DNA of 64,000 nt from Halomonas sp. UBA3074 (GTDB lineage Bacteria; Pseudomonadota; Gammaproteobacteria; Pseudomonadales; Halomonadaceae): assembly GCF_002366715.1 (NCBI RefSeq), contig NZ_DFBS01000035.1, forward strand, positions 1-64,000, given 5' to 3'. This document shows positions 52,288 to 61,655 of the stretch, in pieces. Numbering within the stretch: the stretch's first letter is position 1; each line of letters begins with the position of its first letter. A model generated the notes under the pieces. It was given only the letters and a program-made list of their open reading frames with translations. It made no database searches and was not told the origin of the DNA. A program made the translations under genes and the position numbers.

Positions 52288-53076
52288 TCAGTGGTGCTGC
52301 TGGGTGAGTTTTCCTGCCCACTGAATCGCCACCAGCAGCGGCACCACCATGACCAAAAATATCAGTGTGTAGGCCGAGCCAATTTCCAAGCGCATTGAGG
52401 CGTAACTGTCGGCCAAGCCGACCGGGAGTGTCTTGGTCAAAGGCGTATGCAGCATCCAGGTAATGTTGAATTCGCCGATGGAGAGGGTGACCACCATCAG
52501 GGCGCCCGCCAAAATCCCGCTCATGCAGTTGGGGATGACCACGCCGAAAAAGCGCTGCCTGAAACCGGCGCCTAAGCTGGCAGCCGCTTCTTCGAGTTGG
52601 GGAAGTTTGGCGGTCTGCATCACGGAAAGCACCGCACGCACCATAAAGGGCAGCGTAAACAGCACATGGCCAATCAGAATAAACAGCCAGCTACCGCGAA
52701 ATTCGCGATAGCTGCCGTAGGCGAGTAACAGCGCAAGCGCCGTGGCTAGCCCGGGGACGGCTACCGGTAGAAGCAGGAGTTCTTCAATTGCATTGGCCCA
52801 GCGGCGACGGCTGCGTAACAACCCATAAGCAGCCGGTACGCCAATCACGATAGTGACCAATAAACAGGCGAGTGCCAGTTTGATGGAGAGCCAAATGGTA
52901 TCGGCGTAGAGCTGCCACACTTCATTTACCCAGCGCAGCGTTAGGCCGCTCTGTAGGCCCACAAAGTAGTTCTCGGTCAACCCCGCGATAACCGACATGG
53001 CGACGGGCACGATCATGAACAAGCACACCACTAGGGTGAAGCCCAATTGCAGTGTAAAGCGTAAGCGAGATTTCAT
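52288..53076 (-). CDS. ABC importer permease 2 (PotC-like)
   Basis: 262 residues, about six membrane helices, with the ATPase-coupling loop EEAAASLGAGFRQRFFGVVI. Overlaps permease 1 by 4 bp. Confidence 0.92.
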   Translation of the reverse strand: MKSRLRFTLQLGFTLVVCLFMIVPVAMSVIAGLTENYFVGLQSGLTLRWVNEVWQLYADTIWLSIKLALACLLVTIVIGVPAAYGLLRSRRRWANAIEELLLLPVAVPGLATALALLLAYGSYREFRGSWLFILIGHVLFTLPFMVRAVLSVMQTAKLPQLEEAAASLGAGFRQRFFGVVIPNCMSGILAGALMVVTLSIGEFNITWMLHTPLTKTLPVGLADSYASMRLEIGSAYTLIFLVMVVPLLVAIQWAGKLTQQHH

Positions 53077-53969
53077 GCCGAAGCCCCCAAATTGCCGCCT
53101 GCCAGCCTGCGGGCAAGGCTCAATGCCATCCAGGTGATCACGCCCAGTACCACTGAAAGCGCGGCTGCCATGGCGAAATTGGCGTAGTTGGTGAATTCAC
53201 CGTAGATATTGAGCGGTAAAATGCTCAATCGCGTGCCTAGGGTAAACGCCGTACCAAATGCGCCCATGCTGGTCGCAAAGCAGATGGCGCCGGTAGAGAG
53301 CAGGGCGGGCGCAATGCCAGGCACGATAACGTCTTTAGTGACTTGCCAAGTGTTTGCCCCTAGCGAGCGGGCGGCTTCCTCCAGGCTTTGGTCAAGATTG
53401 TCGCAGGCGGCCATGACGGTGGTGATCACACGAGGAATCGAAAAGTACAGATAGCCAATAAATAGCCCGGCCAGCGAGTAAGCGAACATCCAGCGTTCGC
53501 CAAATAGCCACAGGCTGGTCTGTGCGAGCGCGCCTTGGCGGCCGCCCAGCATAATCACTAGAAAACCCACCACCACGCCTGGAAAGGCCAGTGGAAAAGT
53601 GAGAATCGCCGCCAACACTGCTTTGCCGAAAAATCGCTGGCGGGCTAGAAAAAAGCCAACCGTGCCGGCAATGGCCACCGCCGTGATAGAGACAACAAGC
53701 GAGATGCCCACGGTAGTGACCAGACTGATCAAGTACTGACGATGGGTGAGAATGGATAAATACGCGCTGATGCCGCTACTTCGATCGGCCTCGGCGCCCA
53801 TCACTATCAGGCGTGAAAAGGGCAGTAACCAGAAAGCGCAGAAGATCACCAACGCCGGTAGCAAGGCGAGCAGAGCGATTAGATGTTTACGCGCTGCAAC
53901 GTTGTTGATCGCCGATGGGCGGCTAACGTAAGAAGCAGCCCCGGAGGGCTGCTTGGATGCCGCTGTCAT
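53073..53969 (-). CDS. ABC importer permease 1 (PotB-like)
   Basis: 298 residues, about six helices, coupling loop EEAARSLGANTWQVTKDVIV. A charged N-terminal extension of about 25 residues precedes the first helix. Starts 2 bp after the binding-protein gene. Confidence 0.92.
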   Translation of the reverse strand: MTAASKQPSGAASYVSRPSAINNVAARKHLIALLALLPALVIFCAFWLLPFSRLIVMGAEADRSSGISAYLSILTHRQYLISLVTTVGISLVVSITAVAIAGTVGFFLARQRFFGKAVLAAILTFPLAFPGVVVGFLVIMLGGRQGALAQTSLWLFGERWMFAYSLAGLFIGYLYFSIPRVITTVMAACDNLDQSLEEAARSLGANTWQVTKDVIVPGIAPALLSTGAICFATSMGAFGTAFTLGTRLSILPLNIYGEFTNYANFAMAAALSVVLGVITWMALSLARRLAGGNLGASA

Positions 53970-53971
53970 GA

Positions 53972-54988
53972 TTACTGCACCTCCGATAAATACCGCTCAG
54001 AGAAGCTGCGTTGGGCAGCCGCCATGGCGGAGTAATCGACGGCTTCTGCACGGGCATAATCGCTGTCCGGCAGGAAGACTTCGCGTGCTTCTGCAGAGAT
54101 GGCGCTTTCGCGCACGGGGCGTAAATAGGCGTCTGCCCATACCGCCTGGCCTTGGTCAGAGAGGACAAAGTCGAGCACTTGCTGGCCGTTCCCGGGGTTC
54201 GGGCCATCTTTTACCAGGCTCATCACATAAGGCACGACCACGCTACCCTCTTCAGGAATCACGAACTCAACATTGGCACCATCGCTATGGCGGGCACGGT
54301 AAGCGTTGAAGTCGTAATCAAGCAGGATAGGGATCTCGCCGGAAAGCACCCGCGCGTAGCTGGTTTGCTTCGGCACGATAGGGTCGTTCGCGGCAAGTTC
54401 GTTGAAGTAGTCGATGGCTGGGGTGAAGTCGTTAAGATCGCCACCCATTGCTAAGTTAACGGCGACCGCACCCACGTAGCCGACAAAGGCGCTAGCGGGG
54501 TCAAGGTAACCCACCATGCCCTGGTACTCAGGTTTCAGCAGGTCTTCCCAAGAGGTGGGCACCGGCGCACCATCCAAGGCATCGACGTTAACCATAAAAC
54601 CGAGCGTGCCAGAATGAATGGCGAACCAGTTGCCTTCGGGGTCTTTCAGGCCTTCAGGAATCTCATCCCAGTGTTGGGGTTGATATGGCGCCACAACATC
54701 CTCTTCCATGGCCTGAATGCCGAAGGTCACACCGTAATAAACAACATCCGCCACCGGGCTGCCCGCTTCGGCCACCAGTTGAGCTAAAGACTGGCCGGAG
54801 TTCTTATTGTCTTGGGGCACGCGAATGCCGGTTTCCTGTTCAATCAATCGCAGCTGTGTGCCCCAATCGGCCCATTCCGGTGGGCAGTTGTAGCAGATGG
54901 CGTTGTCGCTTGATTGCGCAAATGCGCTTCCCGATGCGCTAATCACCGCCGTGGCCAATACCGCTTGATAAAGACGCTTGAGATTCAT
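53972..54988 (-). CDS. ABC importer periplasmic substrate-binding protein
   Basis: 338 residues. Signal peptide to about SGSAFA-QS, then a type II PBP fold (ABC transporter family 1/PotD-like; YGVTFGIQAMEEDVVAPYQP, SWEDLLKPEYQGMVGYLDPA, YDFNAYRARH). A Cys pair (CYNCPPEW) sits near the mature start. The substrate is not readable; relatives bind polyamines, Fe3+, thiamine or aminoethylphosphonate. The partner phosphodiesterase favours an organophosphorus ligand (inference). Confidence 0.88.
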   Translation of the reverse strand: MNLKRLYQAVLATAVISASGSAFAQSSDNAICYNCPPEWADWGTQLRLIEQETGIRVPQDNKNSGQSLAQLVAEAGSPVADVVYYGVTFGIQAMEEDVVAPYQPQHWDEIPEGLKDPEGNWFAIHSGTLGFMVNVDALDGAPVPTSWEDLLKPEYQGMVGYLDPASAFVGYVGAVAVNLAMGGDLNDFTPAIDYFNELAANDPIVPKQTSYARVLSGEIPILLDYDFNAYRARHSDGANVEFVIPEEGSVVVPYVMSLVKDGPNPGNGQQVLDFVLSDQGQAVWADAYLRPVRESAISAEAREVFLPDSDYARAEAVDYSAMAAAQRSFSERYLSEVQ

Positions 54989-54999
54989 GACGTACTCCT

Positions 55000-56022
55000 C
55001 TATGAAGTGCCTAACATGGACTTACGGGATGTCGGGATTCCGACACTTTCGCCCTGACGCAATGCGTGGGGCAGGGGAGCAGGCCTACAGCTCTCTCCCC
55101 GAATTTTGGCTAACAAGGTGTGCACCGCGGCTCGCCCAATCTCGCGGCGCGGCTGCTCAATAGTGCATAAAGACGGATAGAGGTGTTTGCCCAAGGCAAT
55201 CCCATCAAAGCCCATGACGGAAAGATCTTCCGGCACCTTAAAACCGGCCCGCTGCAATTCGCCCATCAGGCTGATGGCGAGCAAATCATTGGTACAGAGC
55301 ACGCCCGTGAGCGCATCAGTGCCTTGTAACTGGGGTGCCAGGCTGGTCAGGTCTGCCTGGGTATGGCGTTCCATTTCAATGACGGGGCGAGGCTTGAAGC
55401 CCGCGTCATGCATGGCATGGCAATAACCCGCATAGCGCTGTTTGGCACGGTCTGACTGCAATAAAGGGCCCGCCACCATGCCGATTCGCTCATGGCCTAA
55501 GGCAAGTAAGTGCCGGGTGGCGTCAGCGCCTGCGGTGTAATTATCGACCCCGATTGAAGCGAAGCCGCTCTGGCCAGGGGGGTTGTAGACCAGCAGGCAG
55601 GGCGTGGTTTCCAGGCGCAGCTTTTCTAGCACGGCACTATTGCCCGCATCGGCGACGGTGAGCACCAGGCCATCGACACGTTGACGGAGCATCTCTTCGA
55701 CAATCTCGCTTTCGCGACTGGCAGCGTATTCACTGGTCGTTACCAGCAATGAATAGCCGTTAGCGCGAGCAGCCACTTCCATGGCTTGTAGCTGTTCGGC
55801 AAATACCGGGTTATCGAGACTGGGCACCATCACGCCAATCATTTGCGTGGCCTGTGAACGCAACTGCTGGGCCACTTTGTTGGGCCTGAAGGCTAGCTGT
55901 TGGGCCGCGCTAAAGATTTTTTCGCGGGTAGCTGGCCGCACCAAGTCGGGGCTTGAAAAAGCGCGTGCTGCGGTTGCCCTAGAAACGCCTGCAAGCTTTG
56001 CCACACTGAGTAAATCTGCCAT
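55000..56022 (-). CDS. LacI-family transcriptional regulator
   Basis: 340 residues. N-terminal HTH SVAKLAGVSRATAARAFSSP with hinge, then a periplasmic-binding-protein-like effector domain (GVMVPSLDNPVFAEQLQAME, VLCTNDLLAISLMGELQRAG, MGFDGIALGKHLYPSL). Heads the ABC-phosphodiesterase operon. An 18-bp palindrome 23 bp upstream is the likely operator. Confidence 0.93.
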   Translation of the reverse strand: MADLLSVAKLAGVSRATAARAFSSPDLVRPATREKIFSAAQQLAFRPNKVAQQLRSQATQMIGVMVPSLDNPVFAEQLQAMEVAARANGYSLLVTTSEYAASRESEIVEEMLRQRVDGLVLTVADAGNSAVLEKLRLETTPCLLVYNPPGQSGFASIGVDNYTAGADATRHLLALGHERIGMVAGPLLQSDRAKQRYAGYCHAMHDAGFKPRPVIEMERHTQADLTSLAPQLQGTDALTGVLCTNDLLAISLMGELQRAGFKVPEDLSVMGFDGIALGKHLYPSLCTIEQPRREIGRAAVHTLLAKIRGESCRPAPLPHALRQGESVGIPTSRKSMLGTS

Positions 56023-56044
56023 TCAACTGCCCCAATAAAATTGC

Positions 56045-56062
56045 AATGAGATCGATCTCATT
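56045..56062. promoter_or_regulatory. Palindromic operator before the lacI-ABC operon
   Basis: AATGAGATCGATCTCATT, a perfect 18-bp palindrome with central CG, as usual for LacI-family sites. Confidence 0.8.
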
Positions 56063-56308
56063 TATTGGCAGTCAGCCTAAAGAGGGCGTGTGACGAATTG
56101 ATGGCGATAAAAAGTATTTTTGAAGTTATTGGTGTGACAGTCCGAAGCTAAAGGTGCCCATGTCGCTTGTGCGCTTTAAATGGATGGCTATTGGCACGCT
56201 GAAAAGAGGGTTAACCTTCGCTGGATTCCTGAGTGTTGATCGTTGTGGATTGCGCCATTGAGCGCCCTTCTTTAAAGTCTTGGCTCTATTTATTCGGGCG
56301 AGGTGCTT

Positions 56309-57775
56309 ATGGCCACACTGATGATTCAAGGCACCACCTCGGATGCGGGGAAAAGTACCGTAGTGGCTGCTTTATGCCGAGCGCTGGCAAGGCGTGGCAT
56401 TTCAGTGGCGCCCTTTAAGCCTCAAAACATGGCACTCAATAGTGCCGTTACCGAGGATGGTGGTGAGATTGGTCGCTCCACCGCGCTGCAGGCCCAGGCG
56501 TGCAATTTAGCTCCCCATAGCGATATGAATCCCGTGTTGCTAAAGCCGGAAACGGATCGCGGTGCCCAGGTGATTTTGCGTGGCAAGGTGCATGGTCATA
56601 TGGATGCGTTGGATTATCATGCCTACAAACGCACCGCGAAAGAGAGCGTGATGGCGGCATGGCAGGCTTTGGAAAGCCGCTACGATGTGATTATTGCGGA
56701 AGGCGCAGGCAGCCCCGCTGAGATCAACCTTCGCGAAGGCGATATTGCCAATATGGGTTTTGCTGAAGCCGCCGACAGCCCGGTACTGCTGGTGGGCGAT
56801 ATTGACCGAGGCGGCGTGTTTGCCCAATTGGTCGGTACGCTGGCGCTGCTGAGTGAGAGTGAGCAGGCCCGTACGAAGGGCTTTATCATCAACCGTTTTC
56901 GAGGCGATATTGCGCTGCTAGAGCCGGGGCTTGATTGGTTAGAAACGCGCACCGGTAAACCGGTGCTGGGCACGCTGCCGTACCTGCAAGGGCTGCTGCT
57001 GGATGCTGAAGATAGCATTGGCACTGTTCAGGCTGAAAAACAAAGCCTACTGATTAACATCATCGTGCCCGCACTGCCGCGTATCAGTAATCACACCGAT
57101 TTTGACCCGCTGCGTTTGCACCCCCAGGTAGCGCTGACCTTCGTGGGGCCCGAGCAGCCGATACCCGCCGCCGATGTGATCATCCTGCCGGGCAGTAAAA
57201 GCACCGCCAGCGACTTAGCCTGGCTGAAGCGCCAGGGTTGGGATAATGCCATTCAGCGCCACCTGCGCTATGGCGGTAAGGTGCTGGGCATTTGCGGTGG
57301 TTTTCAGATGCTGGGCGAGTGGGTAGATGATCCCGACGGGCTAGAAGGGCAGCCAGGAAAAGTAGCCGGATTGGGGCTTTTACCGCTCACCACCCGTATG
57401 GTGCGGGGCAAGCAGCTACGCAGCGTTAGCGGTGTGCTCGTCGGGGAAACGGCAACGGTCACGGGCTATGAAATTCATAACGGCGTTAGCGAAGGCCCCG
57501 CCCTGAGCAGACCTCTATTTGATATTAACGGTCGACCAGAAGGCTCGGTCAGTGATGATGGCCAAATTATCGGTACTTACCTACATGGCCTATTTGACCA
57601 TCCTGAGGCCTGCCATGAGCTGTTAAAGCAACTGGGCCTCGCTGACGGCGAGCAAAACGATTACCAAGCCCACCGAGAGCGTGAACTTGATCGCTTGGCG
57701 GATATGTTGGAAGCCCAGGTAGATATTGAGGCGGTTATTGGGCTGATTGATGCTGGCGCTTTGCCATCACGGTAA
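56309..57775 (+). CDS. cobQ: Cobyric acid synthase (amidates side chains b, d, e, g)
   Basis: 488 residues. GTTSDAGKSTVVAALCRALA at the start, KPQNMALNSAV, LLVGDIDRGGVFAQL, glutaminase nucleophile Cys in LGICGGFQMLGEW and His in GTYLHGLFD. Completes the late pathway of the 21.8-35.8 kb block although it is 20 kb away. ATG 56309 preceded by GCGAGG. The stop overlaps the RidA gene tail by 41 bp (convergent). Confidence 0.96.
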   Translation: MATLMIQGTTSDAGKSTVVAALCRALARRGISVAPFKPQNMALNSAVTEDGGEIGRSTALQAQACNLAPHSDMNPVLLKPETDRGAQVILRGKVHGHMDALDYHAYKRTAKESVMAAWQALESRYDVIIAEGAGSPAEINLREGDIANMGFAEAADSPVLLVGDIDRGGVFAQLVGTLALLSESEQARTKGFIINRFRGDIALLEPGLDWLETRTGKPVLGTLPYLQGLLLDAEDSIGTVQAEKQSLLINIIVPALPRISNHTDFDPLRLHPQVALTFVGPEQPIPAADVIILPGSKSTASDLAWLKRQGWDNAIQRHLRYGGKVLGICGGFQMLGEWVDDPDGLEGQPGKVAGLGLLPLTTRMVRGKQLRSVSGVLVGETATVTGYEIHNGVSEGPALSRPLFDINGRPEGSVSDDGQIIGTYLHGLFDHPEACHELLKQLGLADGEQNDYQAHRERELDRLADMLEAQVDIEAVIGLIDAGALPSR

Positions 57776-58133
57776 TTTCAATACTGCTGCCGCCGCAAAT
57801 GTGAGGGGCTTCAGTACAGGTGCGGGCTGGGTAGCGGCCGGGTTCAAAGTACTCGGCGTACACACTATCCATGTCTTGAATGGCATGTAAGTCGGTGAGG
57901 TGAATATCCACTCGCACTGCATCGGCAAGACTACCGCCTTCCATTTCCAGCATGCGCGATAGCGCCCGCATTACCAGACGAGTCTCTTCCTTGATATTCC
58001 CCATGGCGGCTTCGCCGTTCGATAGATCGGCCACGGTCAACCCTGAGATAAACACATAGTGGTCATCGATGACCATGTGGCTGCCGGGAAAGCTCGGCGA
58101 GGGCATAGTGGGGTCGTTGGTAAAGGTGGTCAT
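57735..58133 (-). CDS. RidA family protein
   Basis: 132 residues. YjgF/YER057c/UK114 fold: VFISGLTVADLSNGEA, VRVDIHLTDLHAI, PARTCTEAPHICGGSSIEIT, with the conserved Arg before the T/C-T motif. Deaminates reactive enamine/imine intermediates; exact role uncertain because it is not the canonical RidA sequence. ATG 58133 has AAGGAG. Confidence 0.88.
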   Translation of the reverse strand: MTTFTNDPTMPSPSFPGSHMVIDDHYVFISGLTVADLSNGEAAMGNIKEETRLVMRALSRMLEMEGGSLADAVRVDIHLTDLHAIQDMDSVYAEYFEPGRYPARTCTEAPHICGGSSIEITVMAKRQHQSAQ

Positions 58134-58297
58134 AGTTACTCCTTCTAAGTCACCGTTCACGATTACTCATGCTTCGACAGGCGCATGTCTGTGACGTTCA
58201 ATATCAGTAAACATGAATGGAGGTCTCGTAGGTCACAATCCACTGTCAAAACGTTGGTGATTGCTCTAGGCTTGCGGGTTTTCAGTTGGTGAGGGTA

Positions 58298-58867
58298 ATG
58301 TCGATGAAGGTTGTACACGTTAACGCCGAAGCCCAGCGTAACGCTTGTTTGGCGCGGCTATGCGCTGAGGTGTATGGACAAGAAGCAGGTTTAACCCCGT
58401 TAGTTGTCTTTACCGGCACTTGCAGCGTGTTATTTCCTCAAGAGGCCGCACGCTTATTTGCCGCCGTCGATGGCCAGGGTAAACCCCAGGCGCTCGCACT
58501 GCTAGTACTGGATGAAGAGGGCGTAGGGATGACCGTTACGCACGCCTGCACGCTTGACCAGCCAGATGCCCAGCAACGCTTGATTAGTGAGCTTACTCTG
58601 AAAGCCCCTTTGCGGGTCGAGGTGGAAAGCGCCGAGCAGGAAGCGTTTTATCAAACAAGTGGCATCAAGCGCTGGTTCGGCGGGGCGGACGGCAAGCGTA
58701 TCGGTTTAGGCGCACGTCACCCAGCGAAAAGCGTTAGCGAGCTGGCTCTCACCTTGAGCTTGGATGAAGCGCTGATTCTGCGTCGTTTCAAACACGATCC
58801 AAAAGCGTTCGAGAATGCAAAGCAAGCCTTCGTAAAAGGCTTAAACGATTTTCCAGCCGTACTTTAA
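58298..58867 (+). CDS. Hypothetical protein
   Basis: 189 residues, soluble, no family recognised. N-terminal half (LCAEVYGQEAGLTPLVVFTG) reads like an alpha/beta fold, the C-terminal end is helical and basic (LILRRFKHDPKAFENAKQAF). The GNAT-like impression of LARLCAEVY is too weak to call. ATG 58298 follows GAGGGT. Confidence 0.65.
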   Translation: MSMKVVHVNAEAQRNACLARLCAEVYGQEAGLTPLVVFTGTCSVLFPQEAARLFAAVDGQGKPQALALLVLDEEGVGMTVTHACTLDQPDAQQRLISELTLKAPLRVEVESAEQEAFYQTSGIKRWFGGADGKRIGLGARHPAKSVSELALTLSLDEALILRRFKHDPKAFENAKQAFVKGLNDFPAVL

Positions 58868-58986
58868 TGCGCGTTAGCAACCCAGCGTTCCACTTTTAGC
58901 AACCACGTTGCACGTTGTTGTCATAATGTTGCTTGTTTGACTGGGTAAAATAGCCATAACTTTTGTTAAGCGTAAGAGGTAAGGGC

Positions 58987-59520
58987 ATGGCGTTAACGGT
59001 GTTGGATACCCCCATTCGATATGGATGGGTAAGTCGGTTACTGCATTGGGGCATGGCGCTGCTGTTTGCGTGGCAATTTACCAGCGCGACGGCACACTGG
59101 TTGTTTCCTGATACCCCTTTTGAAACGTTCTTTTGGGGTACCCATTACCCTATGGGCGTACTGCTATTGACCCTTGTCGTGCTTAGAGCGCTTTGGGCGT
59201 TGGTCAACACATCACGCCGGCCGCGATCAGTGAGCGTTATGGCAACACTGGGCCATCTTGCGCTTTACGGCTTGATGATCGCCGTGCCTACGATTGCCCT
59301 TATCCGTCAGTTTGGTTCAGGGCGTTCCCTGGAAGTCTTTGGCGTTTCGTTGATGTCTGGTTTTGAGGGCGAAGAAATCACCTGGATGACGGATCTTGGC
59401 GGTTTGCTTCACGGTGAGTTGGGTTGGGTTTTATTAGCACTGGTCGTTAGCCACATCGTGATGGCGGTGTTGCATCGCAAACTAACGCACCACGATGTGC
59501 TCGCGCGCATGGCACGATAG
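58987..59520 (+). CDS. Cytochrome b561 family di-heme membrane protein
   Basis: 177 residues, four membrane helices with heme-ligand histidines in SRLLHWGMALLFAWQF, LGHLALYGLMI and ELGWVLLALVVSHIVMAVLH. Transfers electrons across the membrane, probably with quinol (CybB-like). ATG 58987 follows GTAAGGGC. Confidence 0.92.
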   Translation: MALTVLDTPIRYGWVSRLLHWGMALLFAWQFTSATAHWLFPDTPFETFFWGTHYPMGVLLLTLVVLRALWALVNTSRRPRSVSVMATLGHLALYGLMIAVPTIALIRQFGSGRSLEVFGVSLMSGFEGEEITWMTDLGGLLHGELGWVLLALVVSHIVMAVLHRKLTHHDVLARMAR

Positions 59521-59525
59521 TCTGC

Positions 59526-60707
59526 TTATTTCTTAGCCAGTTCGCGCATGGCCGTTTCCAATCCTTCCAGGGTCATGGGGTACATCCGGTCGTCGATCAG
59601 CTCACGAATAAGCGTCGTCGAGTAGGTGTACTCCCAGGCACGTGGCGGCAAAGGGTTGAGCCACGCTAAGCGGGGAAACTTATCGGCTAATCGCTTGAGC
59701 CAAATGCCGCCGGCTTCATCATTGAAGTGCTCAACGCTGCCACCTGGATGTGACACTTCGTAAGGCGACATGGCGGCATCACCGACAATAACCACTTGAT
59801 AATCCGCGCCGTAGGTGTGCAACACATCCATAGTGGGAATGCGCTCATTGCCACGGCGAAGATTATTTTTCCAAACGCCTTCATACAAGCAGTTATGGAA
59901 GTAGAAATGCTCTAAGTGTTTAAACTCGGAGCGGGCCGCTGAAAAGAGCTCTTCACAGACGCGTATGTGGTCATCCATGGAGCCGCCAACGTCCAGAAAT
60001 AGCAGCACCTTCACCGCGTTGTGGCGCTCTGGACGCATCTGCACGTTGAGTAGCCCGGCATCCTTGGCGGTTTCACGGATGGTGCTATCCACGTCGAACT
60101 CTTCTAACGCCCCTTGGCGGGCGAATTTGCGCAGCCGCCGCAGGGCCATTTTGATATTGCGGGTGCCCAGCTCCAGCGAGTCATCGTAATCCCGAAAGCG
60201 CCGCTCATCCCACACCTTGGTGGCGCGGCGGTGGCGGGAGCCATCCTGCCCAATACGAATGCCTTCTGGGTTGTAGCCGTAAGCCCCAAACGGGCTGGTG
60301 CCGCCGGTACCAATCCACTTATTGCCGCCCGCGTGGCGTTCTTTCTGCTCCTCCAGGCGTTTCTTAAAGGTCTCGATGAGTTCCTCTAAGCCACCCAAGG
60401 ACTCGATCTTAGCCTTCTCTTCATCGGTAAGCTGTTTTTCGAACTCGCGGCGCAGCCACTCATCGGGAATCAGCGCTTCAATGGCGGCGTCCATGTCCTC
60501 AAGGCCCTTAAACCAAGCGGCAAAGGCGCGATCGAAGCGGTCAAAGTGGCGCTCATCTTTGACCATGACCGTGCGGGCTACCTGATAAAACGCCTCCATA
60601 TCGGCAAACACCACCCCGCGCTCGACCACGGCATGGAGATCTAGAAGCTCACGCAATGAAACGGGTACGCCCGAGCGCTTGAGGGTTTCAAATAAGCCTA
60701 TGAACAT
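59526..60707 (-). CDS. VWA domain protein (CoxE-like), partner of MoxR ATPase
   Basis: 393 residues. VWA domain in the second half with MIDAS DVGGSMDD and VVIVGDAAMSPYE; helical N-terminal half with GxW-like GGTSPFGAYGYNPEG. With MoxR it forms a cofactor-insertion or assembly chaperone pair in related systems; the client is unknown. Starts 3 bp after the moxR gene. Confidence 0.9.
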   Translation of the reverse strand: MFIGLFETLKRSGVPVSLRELLDLHAVVERGVVFADMEAFYQVARTVMVKDERHFDRFDRAFAAWFKGLEDMDAAIEALIPDEWLRREFEKQLTDEEKAKIESLGGLEELIETFKKRLEEQKERHAGGNKWIGTGGTSPFGAYGYNPEGIRIGQDGSRHRRATKVWDERRFRDYDDSLELGTRNIKMALRRLRKFARQGALEEFDVDSTIRETAKDAGLLNVQMRPERHNAVKVLLFLDVGGSMDDHIRVCEELFSAARSEFKHLEHFYFHNCLYEGVWKNNLRRGNERIPTMDVLHTYGADYQVVIVGDAAMSPYEVSHPGGSVEHFNDEAGGIWLKRLADKFPRLAWLNPLPPRAWEYTYSTTLIRELIDDRMYPMTLEGLETAMRELAKK

Positions 60708-60710
60708 GGC

Positions 60711-61565
60711 TTAGCGCCCACTGTTCTTCTGACGACGCATCATAAACGCCAATCGTTCGAGCAGGTGAGTGTCTTGCTCGTTTTTGACCAGCGCACCGGC
60801 CATGGGCGGCAGCGCTTTAGCCGGGTCTTGATGATAGAGCGCCTCCTGGGCCAGCTCGTCTGCCATTAACAGTTTGAGCCAATCCACCAGTTCCGATGTG
60901 GAAGGCTTTTTCTTGAGTCCCGGCGCCTTGCGAAGATCAAAGAAAACTTCCAGCGCTTCGCTGACCAGTTTCGGGGCAATTTTCGGGAAGTGAACATCAA
61001 CAATCGCCTGCATGGTCTCGCGGTCGGGGAATTCGATGTAGTGGAAAAAGCAGCGGCGCAGAAAGGCATCCGGCAGCTCTTTTTCATTGTTGGAGGTGAT
61101 GACGATGATGGGGCGCTTTTCGGCGCGGATGGTTTCGCCGGTTTCATAGACGTGGAACTCCATACGGTCCAGCTCTTGGAGCAGGTCGTTGGGGAATTCG
61201 ATATCCGCCTTGTCGATTTCATCGATCAGCAGGACCACCCGCTCATCAGCGGTAAAGGCTTCCCACAGTTTGCCGGGCTTGATGTAGTTAGCGACGTTTT
61301 CAACACCTTCTACGCCCAATTGGGAATCCCGCAGGCGGCTCACCGCATCGTACTCATACAGCCCTTGGGCAGCTTTGGTGCTAGATTTGATGTGCCAAGT
61401 GATCAGCTTGGTGCCGAGGGATTCGGCCAGCTCTTCCGCCAGCAGCGTCTTGCCGGTGCCCGGCTCGCCTTTAATCAGCAGCGGGCGCTCGAGTAAAACA
61501 GCGGCATTTACCGCTTGCTTGAGTGCATCGGTTGCGATGTACGAAGAAGTGGAATCAAACGCCAT
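60711..61565 (-). CDS. MoxR-family AAA+ ATPase
   Basis: 284 residues from ATG 61565, which matches the usual start (FDSTSSYIATDALKQAVNAA); 61613 would be longer. Walker A IKGEPGTGKTLLAEEL, Walker B VVLLIDEIDKADIEF, sensor VITSNNEKELPDAFLRRC with Arg finger. First of the moxR-VWA operon. Confidence 0.93.
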   Translation of the reverse strand: MAFDSTSSYIATDALKQAVNAAVLLERPLLIKGEPGTGKTLLAEELAESLGTKLITWHIKSSTKAAQGLYEYDAVSRLRDSQLGVEGVENVANYIKPGKLWEAFTADERVVLLIDEIDKADIEFPNDLLQELDRMEFHVYETGETIRAEKRPIIVITSNNEKELPDAFLRRCFFHYIEFPDRETMQAIVDVHFPKIAPKLVSEALEVFFDLRKAPGLKKKPSTSELVDWLKLLMADELAQEALYHQDPAKALPPMAGALVKNEQDTHLLERLAFMMRRQKNSGR

Positions 61566-61655
61566 AGTGGGCCTCGGCTTGTTGAAAGCATGGTGAGTAT
61601 CAGATTCAAACAAGTGTACGTGAGGCTGGCCGCCCAGGCCAAGCGTCGTCCGCTG

